This document shows, one piece after another, positions 27,481 through 36,702 of a DNA stretch of 64,000 bases (positions within the stretch are counted from its first letter, which is position 1; each line of letters starts with the position of its first letter). The DNA is taken from NCBI GenBank assembly GCA_028694115.1, contig JAQUUB010000001.1, positions 62,001 to 126,000 on the forward strand, in the 5' to 3' direction. Made by a program: the position numbers and the translations under genes. The notes under the pieces are model-generated. The model saw only the letters and a list, made by a program, of their open reading frames with translations. It searched no databases and was not told the origin of the DNA. This stretch comes from Lachnospiraceae bacterium (GTDB taxonomy: Bacteria; Bacillota_A; Clostridia; Lachnospirales; Lachnospiraceae).

Positions 27481-28662
27481 TTATAGTGATAGTCTGAAAC
27501 TTACTACACCAGTCTTAAGATCACCACCAGCATACTGAATCATATGAGGAACACCATCGTTTGCAGAACCAGGCATTTTGTCTAGTCCAGAACCGTCAGT
27601 GAAAAGACCAGTTTCAGGGTTGATAATAGGGCTGTATAGTCGCTCGTCAAAAGCAGTTACTACTTGATCGAGAAGTTGTTTAGGGAATGAAGTATCAATA
27701 CCAACAATTGTTCCGACAACAAGCTCTTTAGCAGCAAGAGCAGCAGCTACTGTATCTTTTAGAGATGCAACATCTGTATCATCAAGAGCCACTTCTTGAG
27801 CAAGTACGAATTTAGAATCGGCATTGAAAGTTACTTTTCCACCATGAGCAGCAGCGCCACGCCAAGTAGTCATGCCAGCAAATGGAGAAGCATAGAAGTT
27901 TTCTTCATAAAGGTAAGAAACAGTTACTTCAGTACCAACGGCTACGCCAGTAGTTAGAGTAAGAGTTGTACCAGCAACAGTAAAATCTACTACGCGATCT
28001 TTTCCAGCAAGAACAGCAACATGATGAGCAAGAGCAGTTTTAGCAAGAGTGAAAACAGTTTGATTAGCAGTTGCAGTGAACTTCTCAGTTTTAGCTGAGC
28101 GCTTAAGAGGTTCAACTGGGAACTCTAAAACGTATGAAGTAAGAACTGCGAAACCTGTTTGACGGTTGTAGTTATGGTACTGATAAGTAGATGGGTTATA
28201 TACATCACCATTAAGGTTCATGTATACATCATACTGAGTTACCCCTACTACTTGACCAAAAGTAAGACCTTCAGTGATAACAGAGTTGATAACGAATTCA
28301 CCTGGAGTAACTGGAACGCCTGCAGCGTTTTTAACACCTGCAACAGCATCAGCTTCAGTGTACTTAGGACCTTGGTTAGCACCAGCAGCAAGGATAAGTT
28401 TATATCCTGCAGGAACTGTGAAACCTTCAGAGTCTTGACAAACTGGAGCACCAGCAGCGATCACGAAATGATCCCAGTTATGCTCTTCTAGACGAATTGA
28501 TGGAAGCCATTTAGCAGCGTGAAATGGACCAAAACGAAGACCTTCTTTCTTTTCAAAATTAGGTGTCACTCTCTTTGAGAGGTGACGTGGCAATCCTTTG
28601 TGAGTGGCTCTGTATCCGCCGTCTCCAAGCTTACCGTAGTTGTAACCTTCTGGGTACATCAT
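27481..28662 (-). CDS. Capsid decoration/structural protein
   Basis: 393 residues, starting with PEGYNYGKLGDGGYRATHKG, and rich in Ala/Val/Thr β strands. Residues about 198-255 (TANQTVFTLAKTALAHHVAV ... VTVSYLYEENFY) are the small β domain also inserted in the tail sheath. It lies directly upstream of the major capsid gene and downstream of the protease-scaffold, the usual place for a head decoration protein. Its precise role is inferred from position and composition. Confidence 0.6.
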   Translation of the reverse strand: MMYPEGYNYGKLGDGGYRATHKGLPRHLSKRVTPNFEKKEGLRFGPFHAAKWLPSIRLEEHNWDHFVIAAGAPVCQDSEGFTVPAGYKLILAAGANQGPKYTEADAVAGVKNAAGVPVTPGEFVINSVITEGLTFGQVVGVTQYDVYMNLNGDVYNPSTYQYHNYNRQTGFAVLTSYVLEFPVEPLKRSAKTEKFTATANQTVFTLAKTALAHHVAVLAGKDRVVDFTVAGTTLTLTTGVAVGTEVTVSYLYEENFYASPFAGMTTWRGAAAHGGKVTFNADSKFVLAQEVALDDTDVASLKDTVAAALAAKELVVGTIVGIDTSFPKQLLDQVVTAFDERLYSPIINPETGLFTDGSGLDKMPGSANDGVPHMIQYAGGDLKTGVVSFRLSL

Positions 28663-28689
28663 ATTATTTCTCCTTAAAGTGTTTTATAA

Positions 28690-31074
28690 TTAGGCATTAT
28701 TCTTAAGCCATTGATCCGCAAAAGCTTTACCTTTACTTGCTCTTAGCAATTGGTATTTCTTCTGAGTCTCTTTAATCTTCTTTTCTTCATGTGCTTTATC
28801 ATCAAACTTAACTTCAGTTACTAACTGTTCGTTAAGAGATGTTGCAGCATCCTGAAGAACTGGACTTTCTATCTTCTTTTCGTGTGAGATCTTTTTAAGA
28901 TCTACAGCAGGAATTTTAGATAGATCATTCATCGCATCTTTAAGAGAGTCTTCTGTTCTAGCCAAGTGATTAGCAAGTTCAGATTCTCTATCTGTTGCAA
29001 TGAGATGTCCAGCTTTAATTTTTGCATCAACGACTTTCTCTGCTAATTCTTTTTTAGCTGAATCTCTAAGGGTACTGATTTCACCTTCGAGCTTAGCTAC
29101 TTCTTCATTCGCAAGTTCAAGTTGCTGCTCTAGAATCTCAATTTCGTGCTGCTTCTCATCCAGGTGAACAGAAATAATCTTATCTAAAAGATCTCTTTCC
29201 TCAGCTTGGTCAAGTAGAGTCTTAACTGATTCTAATAGCTTTTCATCACTTAATTCATCTTGATTATTACACCCTGTACTAGCCGTGTCAAGATTTTCAG
29301 CAACTGGAGTTGTGGTAATTACTTCCTCAGTTGTGTCAGTGAACGTCGATGCGAGTCTTTCGATATTACCTAGAATTCTTCCTTTTAACGAATCAGTAGT
29401 GTTCAAAAGCCCAAGGACTTTCTTAGCGGCAACTGCTGTCTCTTTACTGGTAATAGGGAAATACTTGCTTGATCCAGCGCATGATTTAGAATCAAGCTGT
29501 TCAAAAGCTTCATCAGTGATCTTCAGATCATCGGCAAGCTCATCATTCATAAGAGCCAAAACTTCTTTGTCAGTCTTGTCTTTTAGAGTGAAACGCTTTT
29601 CTTTGATTGCATTAAATTCAGTCACACAAGTGGCTACATCTTTACCAGTAGCATCTAGTGTAAGCTTGCTTAATACGTCACCTTTTTGGCTACGAACGAT
29701 AATACGTGCAAGTTCTTTTGCGTCTTTCTTAGTGAGTGTTGCATCAGTAAGTTTGTTGATTTCTTCAAGAGTAGTTTCTTCAAGCGAAGCTTCGTAACCC
29801 TCTCCATCCTTAACTGTAAAACCATCAAGGACTTTGATAGCCTTAAGATTCGAGTTCCCTTCTTGAGTACTGTCAGCAATTACTGCTACTGTAGAAGGTT
29901 CATCAGCGGGCATATGCCCTTCGATGAAAGTTTTAAGAGCATCTTGAAATTCGCTTTCACTTTTAAACTCTTTAGAATCCATAGCTTGCAATGCTTGTTG
30001 TGCTAATTTCGCTATTTCTTCAGTGGTTAATGCCTTTACGTATTTACGTAACTCAATAGACGTTGACTTATAGTCCTCGCCTTCACCTTCTGAAGACCAT
30101 AGAGAAATTGTCGCACTAATTTGGTCAGCAAGTTTCATAGCTGTGTTCTCCGTTTTTAGTGAGTCTTCAATTTCTTGAATGTTATTCTTAACTTCAATAA
30201 GATCCGTCTGTAAATCGTCTGAGAGAGAAACCAATTTACTATCCGAATGTGAGAATAGATGAGCTGCTATCGAGAATTTATCTTTATAGGCTGTATCTAT
30301 TTTTTCACTAATATCCTTGCCTAATCCATCCTTAAATAATTCTACTGTCTTAAATCCTGCTGCAAAAACATCGGCTGGTTCGCTTACAATACCGACATGA
30401 TCATAAGACTGGGATCCAGGTATAATAACCATAGGAACTCCAGAGTCATAAGTCTGTCCGCGTTTGTGGTCGCACATACCTTCGTTAATCCAGTCCTGAC
30501 CGCATTCAGAACAACGGGCTGCATCAGAAATCATTGCAGTAGAAACAGTTAAGTATCTTTCGTCTAAGATCTTAGCGATTGTTTCCTCATCTGTTATTTT
30601 TAATGTTCCTAAAATATGGCCAAGCCCTCTGTAGCTGTCCTTACCGTAGTATTCATTAATAACATATTGAACAAAGTCTGTTAGTGTTTCTTTATTATTT
30701 TTACCTTTCTTTTTATCTACAAATTGATACAGGTTTGAAAGGAATTTATCATTATGACGGATAGTAGCAGAAGTGTCTGCATACTTACTAGCAATTACTC
30801 GTCCTACTGGATCAGAGTCTGCATCATGTCCAACAAGTACAGGCTTCTTATAATTCTTTACGAATGTATGAGCCCCAGCAGCCATGTTGTCGGGAAGGTA
30901 GAAACCAAGGTTTCTAGTAACGATACCAGAATGAGTCATCTCGATCTGGGTCACTAAAGAGTGACCAGAAGCCGAAGTGCTATCTTTCGTTTTAATGAAT
31001 TGCTTACCTGAAATACCTTTAGCCAAATTAGCTTCAGCCTGAATGGTATCAGTAAACCTAATAAAATTCTTCAT
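28690..31074 (-). CDS. Prohead protease fused to scaffold
   Basis: 794 residues. The N-terminal part has the layout of phage maturation proteases: KPVLVGHDADSDPVGRVIA (candidate catalytic H83) and ERYLTVSTAMI (candidate Ser178). It also has C188, C191, C201 and H203, which could bind a zinc, and HVGIVSEPADVF. The C-terminal 400 residues are acidic and strongly helical, with a coiled coil (HEIEILEQQLELANEEVAKL) as in scaffolds. It is placed between portal and capsid genes. Inferred: the scaffold fills the prohead and is then cleaved by its own protease. Confidence 0.75.
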   Translation of the reverse strand: MKNFIRFTDTIQAEANLAKGISGKQFIKTKDSTSASGHSLVTQIEMTHSGIVTRNLGFYLPDNMAAGAHTFVKNYKKPVLVGHDADSDPVGRVIASKYADTSATIRHNDKFLSNLYQFVDKKKGKNNKETLTDFVQYVINEYYGKDSYRGLGHILGTLKITDEETIAKILDERYLTVSTAMISDAARCSECGQDWINEGMCDHKRGQTYDSGVPMVIIPGSQSYDHVGIVSEPADVFAAGFKTVELFKDGLGKDISEKIDTAYKDKFSIAAHLFSHSDSKLVSLSDDLQTDLIEVKNNIQEIEDSLKTENTAMKLADQISATISLWSSEGEGEDYKSTSIELRKYVKALTTEEIAKLAQQALQAMDSKEFKSESEFQDALKTFIEGHMPADEPSTVAVIADSTQEGNSNLKAIKVLDGFTVKDGEGYEASLEETTLEEINKLTDATLTKKDAKELARIIVRSQKGDVLSKLTLDATGKDVATCVTEFNAIKEKRFTLKDKTDKEVLALMNDELADDLKITDEAFEQLDSKSCAGSSKYFPITSKETAVAAKKVLGLLNTTDSLKGRILGNIERLASTFTDTTEEVITTTPVAENLDTASTGCNNQDELSDEKLLESVKTLLDQAEERDLLDKIISVHLDEKQHEIEILEQQLELANEEVAKLEGEISTLRDSAKKELAEKVVDAKIKAGHLIATDRESELANHLARTEDSLKDAMNDLSKIPAVDLKKISHEKKIESPVLQDAATSLNEQLVTEVKFDDKAHEEKKIKETQKKYQLLRASKGKAFADQWLKNNA

Positions 31075-31130
31075 TTATCCTGCCTTATAGTATTGTATTA
31101 TATTTGACACTTACTATTATGTAAAATTTA

Positions 31131-32948
31131 TTATGTATATAATGTGTTTTCTATCGCTTGAAGAAAACTCTCTCTTTCAGTTTCATCAGTTAAGATGTGC
31201 GCTTTTTTTCTTAATCTGAGTTTTGCAGACATAAGACATGACATATATTCTGGTGAATCCTTACTTATAACCTCTTGTAATTTATCAAGTAATCGCTCTT
31301 CGTTTCTTATCCATCCATCAAGTCTGGACTTCTGAGGACCAGTCTTAGTTCCGTGTTGGTTAGTTGGAGAGCTTATGTTTTTAGCAGAATTAGCAGCAGC
31401 CTTACTTTTTTTAGCAAGACCACCTTTCTTCGTGACCGTCACAGTCCTCTTGCCTCCACCAGTTGTTACTGATTTCTTTTCTTCTGGAGGAGTTACTGAG
31501 GCTGAATGCTCAGCTGCTTCGAGTGCTTGATTGTGCATTTGTTCATTTTGATCCTTATCAAGATCGTTCTGAACTTCAGATAACTCGATGTTCATATCAT
31601 GTTGAACTTCCATAAGCTTAACTGTCTGGCGCTCTGTAAACATTAATTTTTCTTGTTTTGAAGTAATAGGCTGACGACCAGTAACCTCTCTTGCTTCATT
31701 AATATCAATAATATCTGCATTATAAAGAAGCTGAGCGTTAACGTTCTTCTTCATCTGTTCTTCGATATCAATTTCGATAAATTGCATTTCTACAATATTT
31801 TGGTCAGTAAGTGGATCGAAACCAAAATCAGCTTCAAGTAATAACTCATAAACGACTTGTGAGTTAATTATTTGTTCCATTACATCTTGATAGCTTTTAA
31901 CTGAATCAATTAAGGCTTTAGAAAGAGAGTCGGCAGTTGCTCTATTAGAGCTGTCACCATCTCCAATATCAATGCTAGAAATACCTAGACCAGTAAGAAC
32001 ACGTCCCTTGAAATAAGCAAGTACTTGCTGATAGTTAGGTATCTCCCCATTAGCTCCTATGTATTCAATTTTATGGCGCTCAGGCGTTACGATACCGCCC
32101 TCTGAAGGCATAAAGGCAATTTGCTGACGAATGTAGTCAACTTCATTGATCATCGAGCCATCTGGTAATGCAATCATACCTGCGGGCTTATCATCTGTAC
32201 CAACGGTATATTGAAAGATAGGGAAGAGAGTTTGATAGAAAAGGATTTCGACGTTTTCTTCAAGTCGTCGAAGAGCCTGAATGTCAGGTATTACTGGAAT
32301 AAGACTAGGTGTTCCAAACGTAAAACCTGGCTTAACGTCACATCTAAAATGAATCACATCTGACGGAGAAAACTCCTGCCAGCGACCATCAGGCATTTCC
32401 TGGCGATACTTAATAATTTTCCCGTTCTTGTCTTTCTTTACTTTTACAGTTTCAGCAGCCATTGGGAAATAACCTGCGACAGGATTAATTCTATTAACTC
32501 CAACTGTTCCTCCAGATACAGATTCTTTTCGAACCTTTACCCAAAAAAAGTTAGACTTTGAAATGAGCTCCTTGCCTGTCATTTTAAGTAATGCACGCCA
32601 AGGAATACCTGTAACATACTCGATTTGCCTAATTCGACTCTTAACATAATCAATTGTTGCTGCATTCTTTCCAGCAAAGACTTCGCCTTCCTTAAACATT
32701 AAGGAGGTTTTTTTTGAGAAAGCCTGTCTTACATATGACTCTCCATCCTCAATTAAGGATATCTGGGAAAGATCATATTCACAGGGAACAAACATCTGTC
32801 TCCGTCCATAGTTCTGAACAGGGTCTTTTAACTTTACAATGTTCCCTTTATCGTTAGAAATAATCTGAACGATTGCGCTTGGTGCTTGGGCTGTATTCGA
32901 CTTCTTTTTAGTTGGAGTCTTCTTCTTAATATCTTTAGTTTTAATCAT
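31131..32948 (-). CDS. Portal protein
   Basis: I place the start at the ATG at 32948, in an ATGA overlap with the previous gene; a GTG at 32966 also opens the frame. The 605-residue product has the portal pattern: NPVAGYFPM and EFSPSDVIHFRCDVKPGFTF, then PSLIPVIPDIQALRRLEENV, and LTGLGISSIDIGDG with EREVTGRQPI-like segments. The C-terminal tail is Lys/Ala-rich (TVTKKGGLAKKSKAAANSAK). It should form the dodecameric ring at the head vertex through which DNA is packaged. Confidence 0.85.
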   Translation of the reverse strand: MIKTKDIKKKTPTKKKSNTAQAPSAIVQIISNDKGNIVKLKDPVQNYGRRQMFVPCEYDLSQISLIEDGESYVRQAFSKKTSLMFKEGEVFAGKNAATIDYVKSRIRQIEYVTGIPWRALLKMTGKELISKSNFFWVKVRKESVSGGTVGVNRINPVAGYFPMAAETVKVKKDKNGKIIKYRQEMPDGRWQEFSPSDVIHFRCDVKPGFTFGTPSLIPVIPDIQALRRLEENVEILFYQTLFPIFQYTVGTDDKPAGMIALPDGSMINEVDYIRQQIAFMPSEGGIVTPERHKIEYIGANGEIPNYQQVLAYFKGRVLTGLGISSIDIGDGDSSNRATADSLSKALIDSVKSYQDVMEQIINSQVVYELLLEADFGFDPLTDQNIVEMQFIEIDIEEQMKKNVNAQLLYNADIIDINEAREVTGRQPITSKQEKLMFTERQTVKLMEVQHDMNIELSEVQNDLDKDQNEQMHNQALEAAEHSASVTPPEEKKSVTTGGGKRTVTVTKKGGLAKKSKAAANSAKNISSPTNQHGTKTGPQKSRLDGWIRNEERLLDKLQEVISKDSPEYMSCLMSAKLRLRKKAHILTDETERESFLQAIENTLYT

Positions 32949-35149
32949 AATATATTCTCTGCCCACTTCCTGATAGAATCGGATGTGCCTGTTTTAAATG
33001 GCGACTTACTGCAAAAATCATTCTTTATGATAACATAACTGCGTTCTGCCTTTAAGTCTAAACTTGTTTTGTTACCAGTAGCGTCATTAAGAGACAGTGT
33101 TATGTCTTTTCCGCTAATGTTTCCAAGATCAAGTAATGTGCCTTTTCTATTTAATTTATCGGCTTCTCCAATATCGTTATATGTAGCTGTATTCTGAACT
33201 TCATTAATTGTTGCTGTGTGAAGTAATTCATCTGTTCCTAGCTCTTCGAATTCAAGACTCGTTACATTTAGCTTCGCTCCACCGGGAGCGATAATCATTA
33301 ACTCATTTCCTTCATCGTCTGTAGCGCGATAAAAGTCTTGGCTTGAGCCACTTGCCTGGTTTTTGAATTCCCCAACAAATGCCCCCATCGCCTGAGCACT
33401 ATTTCCATGCTTACAGATTTCAGACAAAGAACCGCCAGATTGCTTTAATTTAATTAATGCATTAACAATACTAATCCATCTTTGGTACTTTTGTATATCT
33501 CTAGTTAACTCAATAAGATCTTCTTGAGTTTGAACTCTACCTGTAATGGTCTTTTCTAGTTCGAGCCTATACATATTTAATGTATCTTTAATCCCCTGAA
33601 TTCCGTCATTTAAGCCTTGGGTCATTTGGTATACGGCACTATGGATGCCTTTTTTGAACTCTCTGGCTTTCTTCGTGTTCTCGTAAGTGTCTCCACGATT
33701 AAAATCTTTAAGATCATTATTCTCTTTTGCAAGATCCCTGATTCTCACTTCCGATTTCTCGATATCCTCATTGATTCGCTCCATCTCTTCATCTAGGCTT
33801 ACTGAGTTCTTTCCTAGTAATGAATAAGGAATATCAGCAGAAGAACTTTGACTTCTACGATCCCTTTCTGAGATTAAAGCATTAGAGTAGTCTTTTATGT
33901 TCGAGACGGTATCTTTAATAAAACCTTTACTCTGACTGTCTGGTGTGGGTCCAATATTGGCAAATGGAGTCGTTATAGGATATCGTTCAAAAGCTCTCAG
34001 TTCTGAGTTTACTACTTTTAGCTCTTCTCCATTAATATTAATTGTTGAATTTGTTTCAGAGAATTCCTGTCTTAACTCATAATTATTTTCTGCAGCATAG
34101 GAATTAATCGTTCTTTTTCTTTTCTCTAATGCTGCAATTTTTTGTTCATAGAAAGTTATTTGCTTTCTGTTATAAGACTTCTGGTAAGCTTCCATCTGAG
34201 CTTTTGGGTCTATGCTTGTTATCTTATACATTTGCGATTCTAATGCTTCGACTACGCATATAAGCGGATCAACGATTAGATCAATATATTTCTCTAAGTT
34301 CGTAACCAAAGGTCCGATCACAGGAGCAAGAAAAGGAGCAATGATAGAATTGAGAGCTCCCTCAATATTAAAGTTCATATTGCCGGCATACTTCATTTGG
34401 AGTATTCCAAGCATTGATAGCATTGCAAACAGGTCTGGAAGACATTGCGCTTCTAGCAAGCTGAGCAAGTCACATAGATCCATTTCTGCTGCATTACTTA
34501 ATAGTAATCCTTCAAGAAGCCTGCTTAGTTCCTTGAGCTTATTTTTTAAGTCTTCCATTGTATTTGCAAAAGGATTAGAGACTTCAAGATCTCCAAGACT
34601 GAATTTTCTAATACCGCATGGAATACATTCTTTAACTATTTGACCTGCTCGTTTCCCAAAAATGCCAACAGCTCTATCTGCAAGTTCGGCTTGAGTTTCG
34701 AGGGTTGCTCCGTTATCGAAGCCTCCATCGGTAATTTGCACTCCAGGAATAATAGTATCAGACTGAATATCTCGGAGTCTTTCTCGTTCTGCTCGTGAAT
34801 ATTCAGATTCTGGCTGGTTTGCATTTGAGTTCTCTAGAACTCCATCAAATGCTCCGAACTTTTTAATATCAATGTTAGGAGTATTCCCGTCAGTTAAATA
34901 CCTTTCTACCTCTGTCTGAGCTTGTTGAAGAACAGTATTAGGCATCCTTCCTGAAATAGAGTATTGAAGATGCGTAGCAGTATCCTGTCCTTCACGAGAC
35001 ATATTTTCGACAATTGCATTTGGTGCATCTTTATTTATTTTATCTTTAAGAACAATATTTTGCAGAGTCTGAGCTTGCTGTCTAAGAAACATTAAGCGTG
35101 AAGCATCCTGAGGTAGTGTCTTTTTTATTTCTGTTGCACTGGCATTCAT
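32945..35149 (-). CDS. Long coiled-coil virion protein (734 residues), function unknown
   Basis: The N-terminal 250 residues are helical with KECIPCGIRKFSLGDLEVSN and a Cys-containing, hydrophobic stretch (LCDLLSLLEAQCLPDLFAML). The middle is predicted coiled coil (ITFYEQKIAALEKRKRTINS; ERINEDIEKSEVRIRDLAKE), and the C-terminus is β-rich with NDFCSKSPF. It lies between small structural genes and the portal and overlaps the latter's start. Not recognised; a head-vertex or internal structural role is possible. Confidence 0.5.
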   Translation of the reverse strand: MNASATEIKKTLPQDASRLMFLRQQAQTLQNIVLKDKINKDAPNAIVENMSREGQDTATHLQYSISGRMPNTVLQQAQTEVERYLTDGNTPNIDIKKFGAFDGVLENSNANQPESEYSRAERERLRDIQSDTIIPGVQITDGGFDNGATLETQAELADRAVGIFGKRAGQIVKECIPCGIRKFSLGDLEVSNPFANTMEDLKNKLKELSRLLEGLLLSNAAEMDLCDLLSLLEAQCLPDLFAMLSMLGILQMKYAGNMNFNIEGALNSIIAPFLAPVIGPLVTNLEKYIDLIVDPLICVVEALESQMYKITSIDPKAQMEAYQKSYNRKQITFYEQKIAALEKRKRTINSYAAENNYELRQEFSETNSTININGEELKVVNSELRAFERYPITTPFANIGPTPDSQSKGFIKDTVSNIKDYSNALISERDRRSQSSSADIPYSLLGKNSVSLDEEMERINEDIEKSEVRIRDLAKENNDLKDFNRGDTYENTKKAREFKKGIHSAVYQMTQGLNDGIQGIKDTLNMYRLELEKTITGRVQTQEDLIELTRDIQKYQRWISIVNALIKLKQSGGSLSEICKHGNSAQAMGAFVGEFKNQASGSSQDFYRATDDEGNELMIIAPGGAKLNVTSLEFEELGTDELLHTATINEVQNTATYNDIGEADKLNRKGTLLDLGNISGKDITLSLNDATGNKTSLDLKAERSYVIIKNDFCSKSPFKTGTSDSIRKWAENIL

Positions 35150-35623
35150 TTAAACTCCAATATCTGCGATGATACCAATGTTTCCAGACAATACTTGAGC
35201 ATCGAATCCATCAGCAAACGGTGCAGATGCTGGCCCTAAGGCTATCAGTCCATTAAGTCTTGCAATGTGCTGAGCTTCAGTCCATGGAACTAGAGGCGCT
35301 TTTTGTGGAGCAGCTAATTGTACTGGAGTGTTTATTACAGAGGTTGTAGATCCTGCTTGAGCAGTAGGACCACCTACTGTCGATACCATATGTGAATGTG
35401 CTGTGACCATTGAATTAACAGATGCTATAGCAGAACTTAGGGCTGTAGCAGCATTTGTCTCTACAGTTGTAATTCTTGTATTCAATTGCTCTATCATTAA
35501 TTTTACATCACTTTTATGAATAAAGTCTTGAAAGAGAAAATCTCTATAAAGTATTCGATATAGTTTAATGAATCTTTCAATCTTGGTTTGAATAGAAGCT
35601 AATACTTGGCTAGCCAACGACAT
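35150..35623 (-). CDS. Small structural protein with N-terminal helix and His/Ala-rich middle
   Basis: 157 residues. The N-terminal helix (IQTKIERFIKLYRILYRDFL) is followed by a coiled coil (MIEQLNTRITTVETNAATAL), a Ser/Thr/Val linker and SFADGFDAQVLSG-like C-terminus. It overlaps the start-side gene by 14 bases and abuts the next gene with no gap (TAA ATG). Virion assembly role by context only. Confidence 0.4.
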   Translation of the reverse strand: MSLASQVLASIQTKIERFIKLYRILYRDFLFQDFIHKSDVKLMIEQLNTRITTVETNAATALSSAIASVNSMVTAHSHMVSTVGGPTAQAGSTTSVINTPVQLAAPQKAPLVPWTEAQHIARLNGLIALGPASAPFADGFDAQVLSGNIGIIADIGV

Positions 35624-36077
35624 TTAAGCCTCCACCATTACTAACAGTAAGGTCTACCAGCTTGCTGTCCACAGCGGAAATAAGATCTAATACTTTTTTA
35701 TATTTAGCTTGAGTAATAGTACCAGTCGCTACACCGAAGATCGCTTCCTCTGCATTTCTGATTCCCTCGTTTCGAGGATCTTCTATATCATATGTATATG
35801 AGTAATTCTTGAATGCATTGTTTGCTTTCTCTTCCATTCGGATGAAGTCATTTTTTATTTCTTCTAATTCTTCATTGGTTCTAGCTAAACGATCATTGTT
35901 GCTTTCTGGCTCATTTGTTGCAACCGCAGAAAGGAGCTCAGGCTGTGCTACAGATTTTTGTGGTTCGTATTTAAAGAAAGTCGTCTGCTGAATTCTTTCT
36001 GAATCCTTTGCAGGTATAGTTTTAGTTATATGAGGATAGACAACATTAATCTTTACATCAAAGATCTTAGTAGCCAT
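35610..36077 (-). CDS. Small late structural protein, function unknown
   Basis: 155 residues. The N-terminal β part is FDVKINVVYPHITKTIPAKD, followed by a charged helix (RLARTNEELEEIKNDFIRME) and a C-terminal LDLISAVDSKLVDLTVSNGG. It overlaps its downstream neighbour by 14 bases, implying coupled translation. Not recognised; probable head or neck component. Confidence 0.4.
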   Translation of the reverse strand: MATKIFDVKINVVYPHITKTIPAKDSERIQQTTFFKYEPQKSVAQPELLSAVATNEPESNNDRLARTNEELEEIKNDFIRMEEKANNAFKNYSYTYDIEDPRNEGIRNAEEAIFGVATGTITQAKYKKVLDLISAVDSKLVDLTVSNGGGLNVVG

Positions 36078-36078
36078 A

Positions 36079-36552
36079 CTACGCTCCTACTGGATTGGTT
36101 TCCGCATTAAGCTCTAAGCTTACATCGCGAAGTGCTCCAATTCTAGTTCCTGGAGGAATAGAAACCTGAATCCAAAATGGCTTATAAGCAGTATCGCCCT
36201 CATCAGTTGTTCCAATCGTAGGCATGAACGCATCACTTCCTGATTGAACTGCTGCCCATTCAGATTTAGTAGGCTGAGTTTCTTTGAAAATGATTTTGTA
36301 ACCAACGTAAGCTTCTGGATAATTAATATCTCCAACTCGTACTTTTGAGGCTGGAATTGCTTGAAGTCTAATATTGCTAAAATAGAAATTAGAATCACTA
36401 TTCCTTAAGTAAAGCTTCTTTTCAACTACTTCACCATTGGTTCCATCGTGTGTAGTCTGAACAGGTCTTGACTGAAGACCATCTTGAGAAACCATTAAGT
36501 ATTGATTATTGTCTCTATCATATTCATAGATATTGAGAGTATCTGTACTCAT
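36079..36552 (-). CDS. Small β-rich late structural protein, function unknown
   Basis: 157 residues, almost entirely β-prone (KKLYLRNSDSNFYFSNIRLQ; FWIQVSIPPGTRIGALRDVS). First gene of the block after the terL terminator, with a 150-base leader that contains an inverted repeat, so a promoter probably lies upstream. Likely a virion component. No family recognised. Confidence 0.4.
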   Translation of the reverse strand: MSTDTLNIYEYDRDNNQYLMVSQDGLQSRPVQTTHDGTNGEVVEKKLYLRNSDSNFYFSNIRLQAIPASKVRVGDINYPEAYVGYKIIFKETQPTKSEWAAVQSGSDAFMPTIGTTDEGDTAYKPFWIQVSIPPGTRIGALRDVSLELNAETNPVGA

Positions 36553-36619
36553 GAACTCTTCCTTTATGTTCTAGGTATTTTAAAATGCATGTATTGGAAA
36601 GTTTAATATTGTTATAAAG

Positions 36620-36646
36620 TTATGTCAATGAGCAATACTGACATAA
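36620..36646. promoter_or_regulatory. Inverted repeat upstream of a late operon (operator-like)
   Basis: TTATGTCA (36620-36627) and TGACATAA (36639-36646) form an 8-bp inverted repeat with an 11-base spacer. The halves TGTCAAT and ACTGACAT recur in the same orientation upstream of the third fibre gene (44321-44339), suggesting a shared regulator site. Confidence 0.45.
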
Positions 36647-36654
36647 GATGCTGT

Positions 36655-36699
36655 AATAAAAACCGCAGCTAGATAAAAGGAAGAAAACCTAACTGCGGC
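36655..36699 (-). terminator. Rho-independent terminator of the terL transcript
   Basis: On the minus strand, a few bases after the terL stop, CCGCAG (36698-36693) and CTGCGG (36668-36663) pair around a long T-rich loop with an inner TAG/CTA, followed by TTTTTATTA. This separates terL from the structural genes downstream. Confidence 0.75.
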
Positions 36700-36702
36700 A
36701 TT

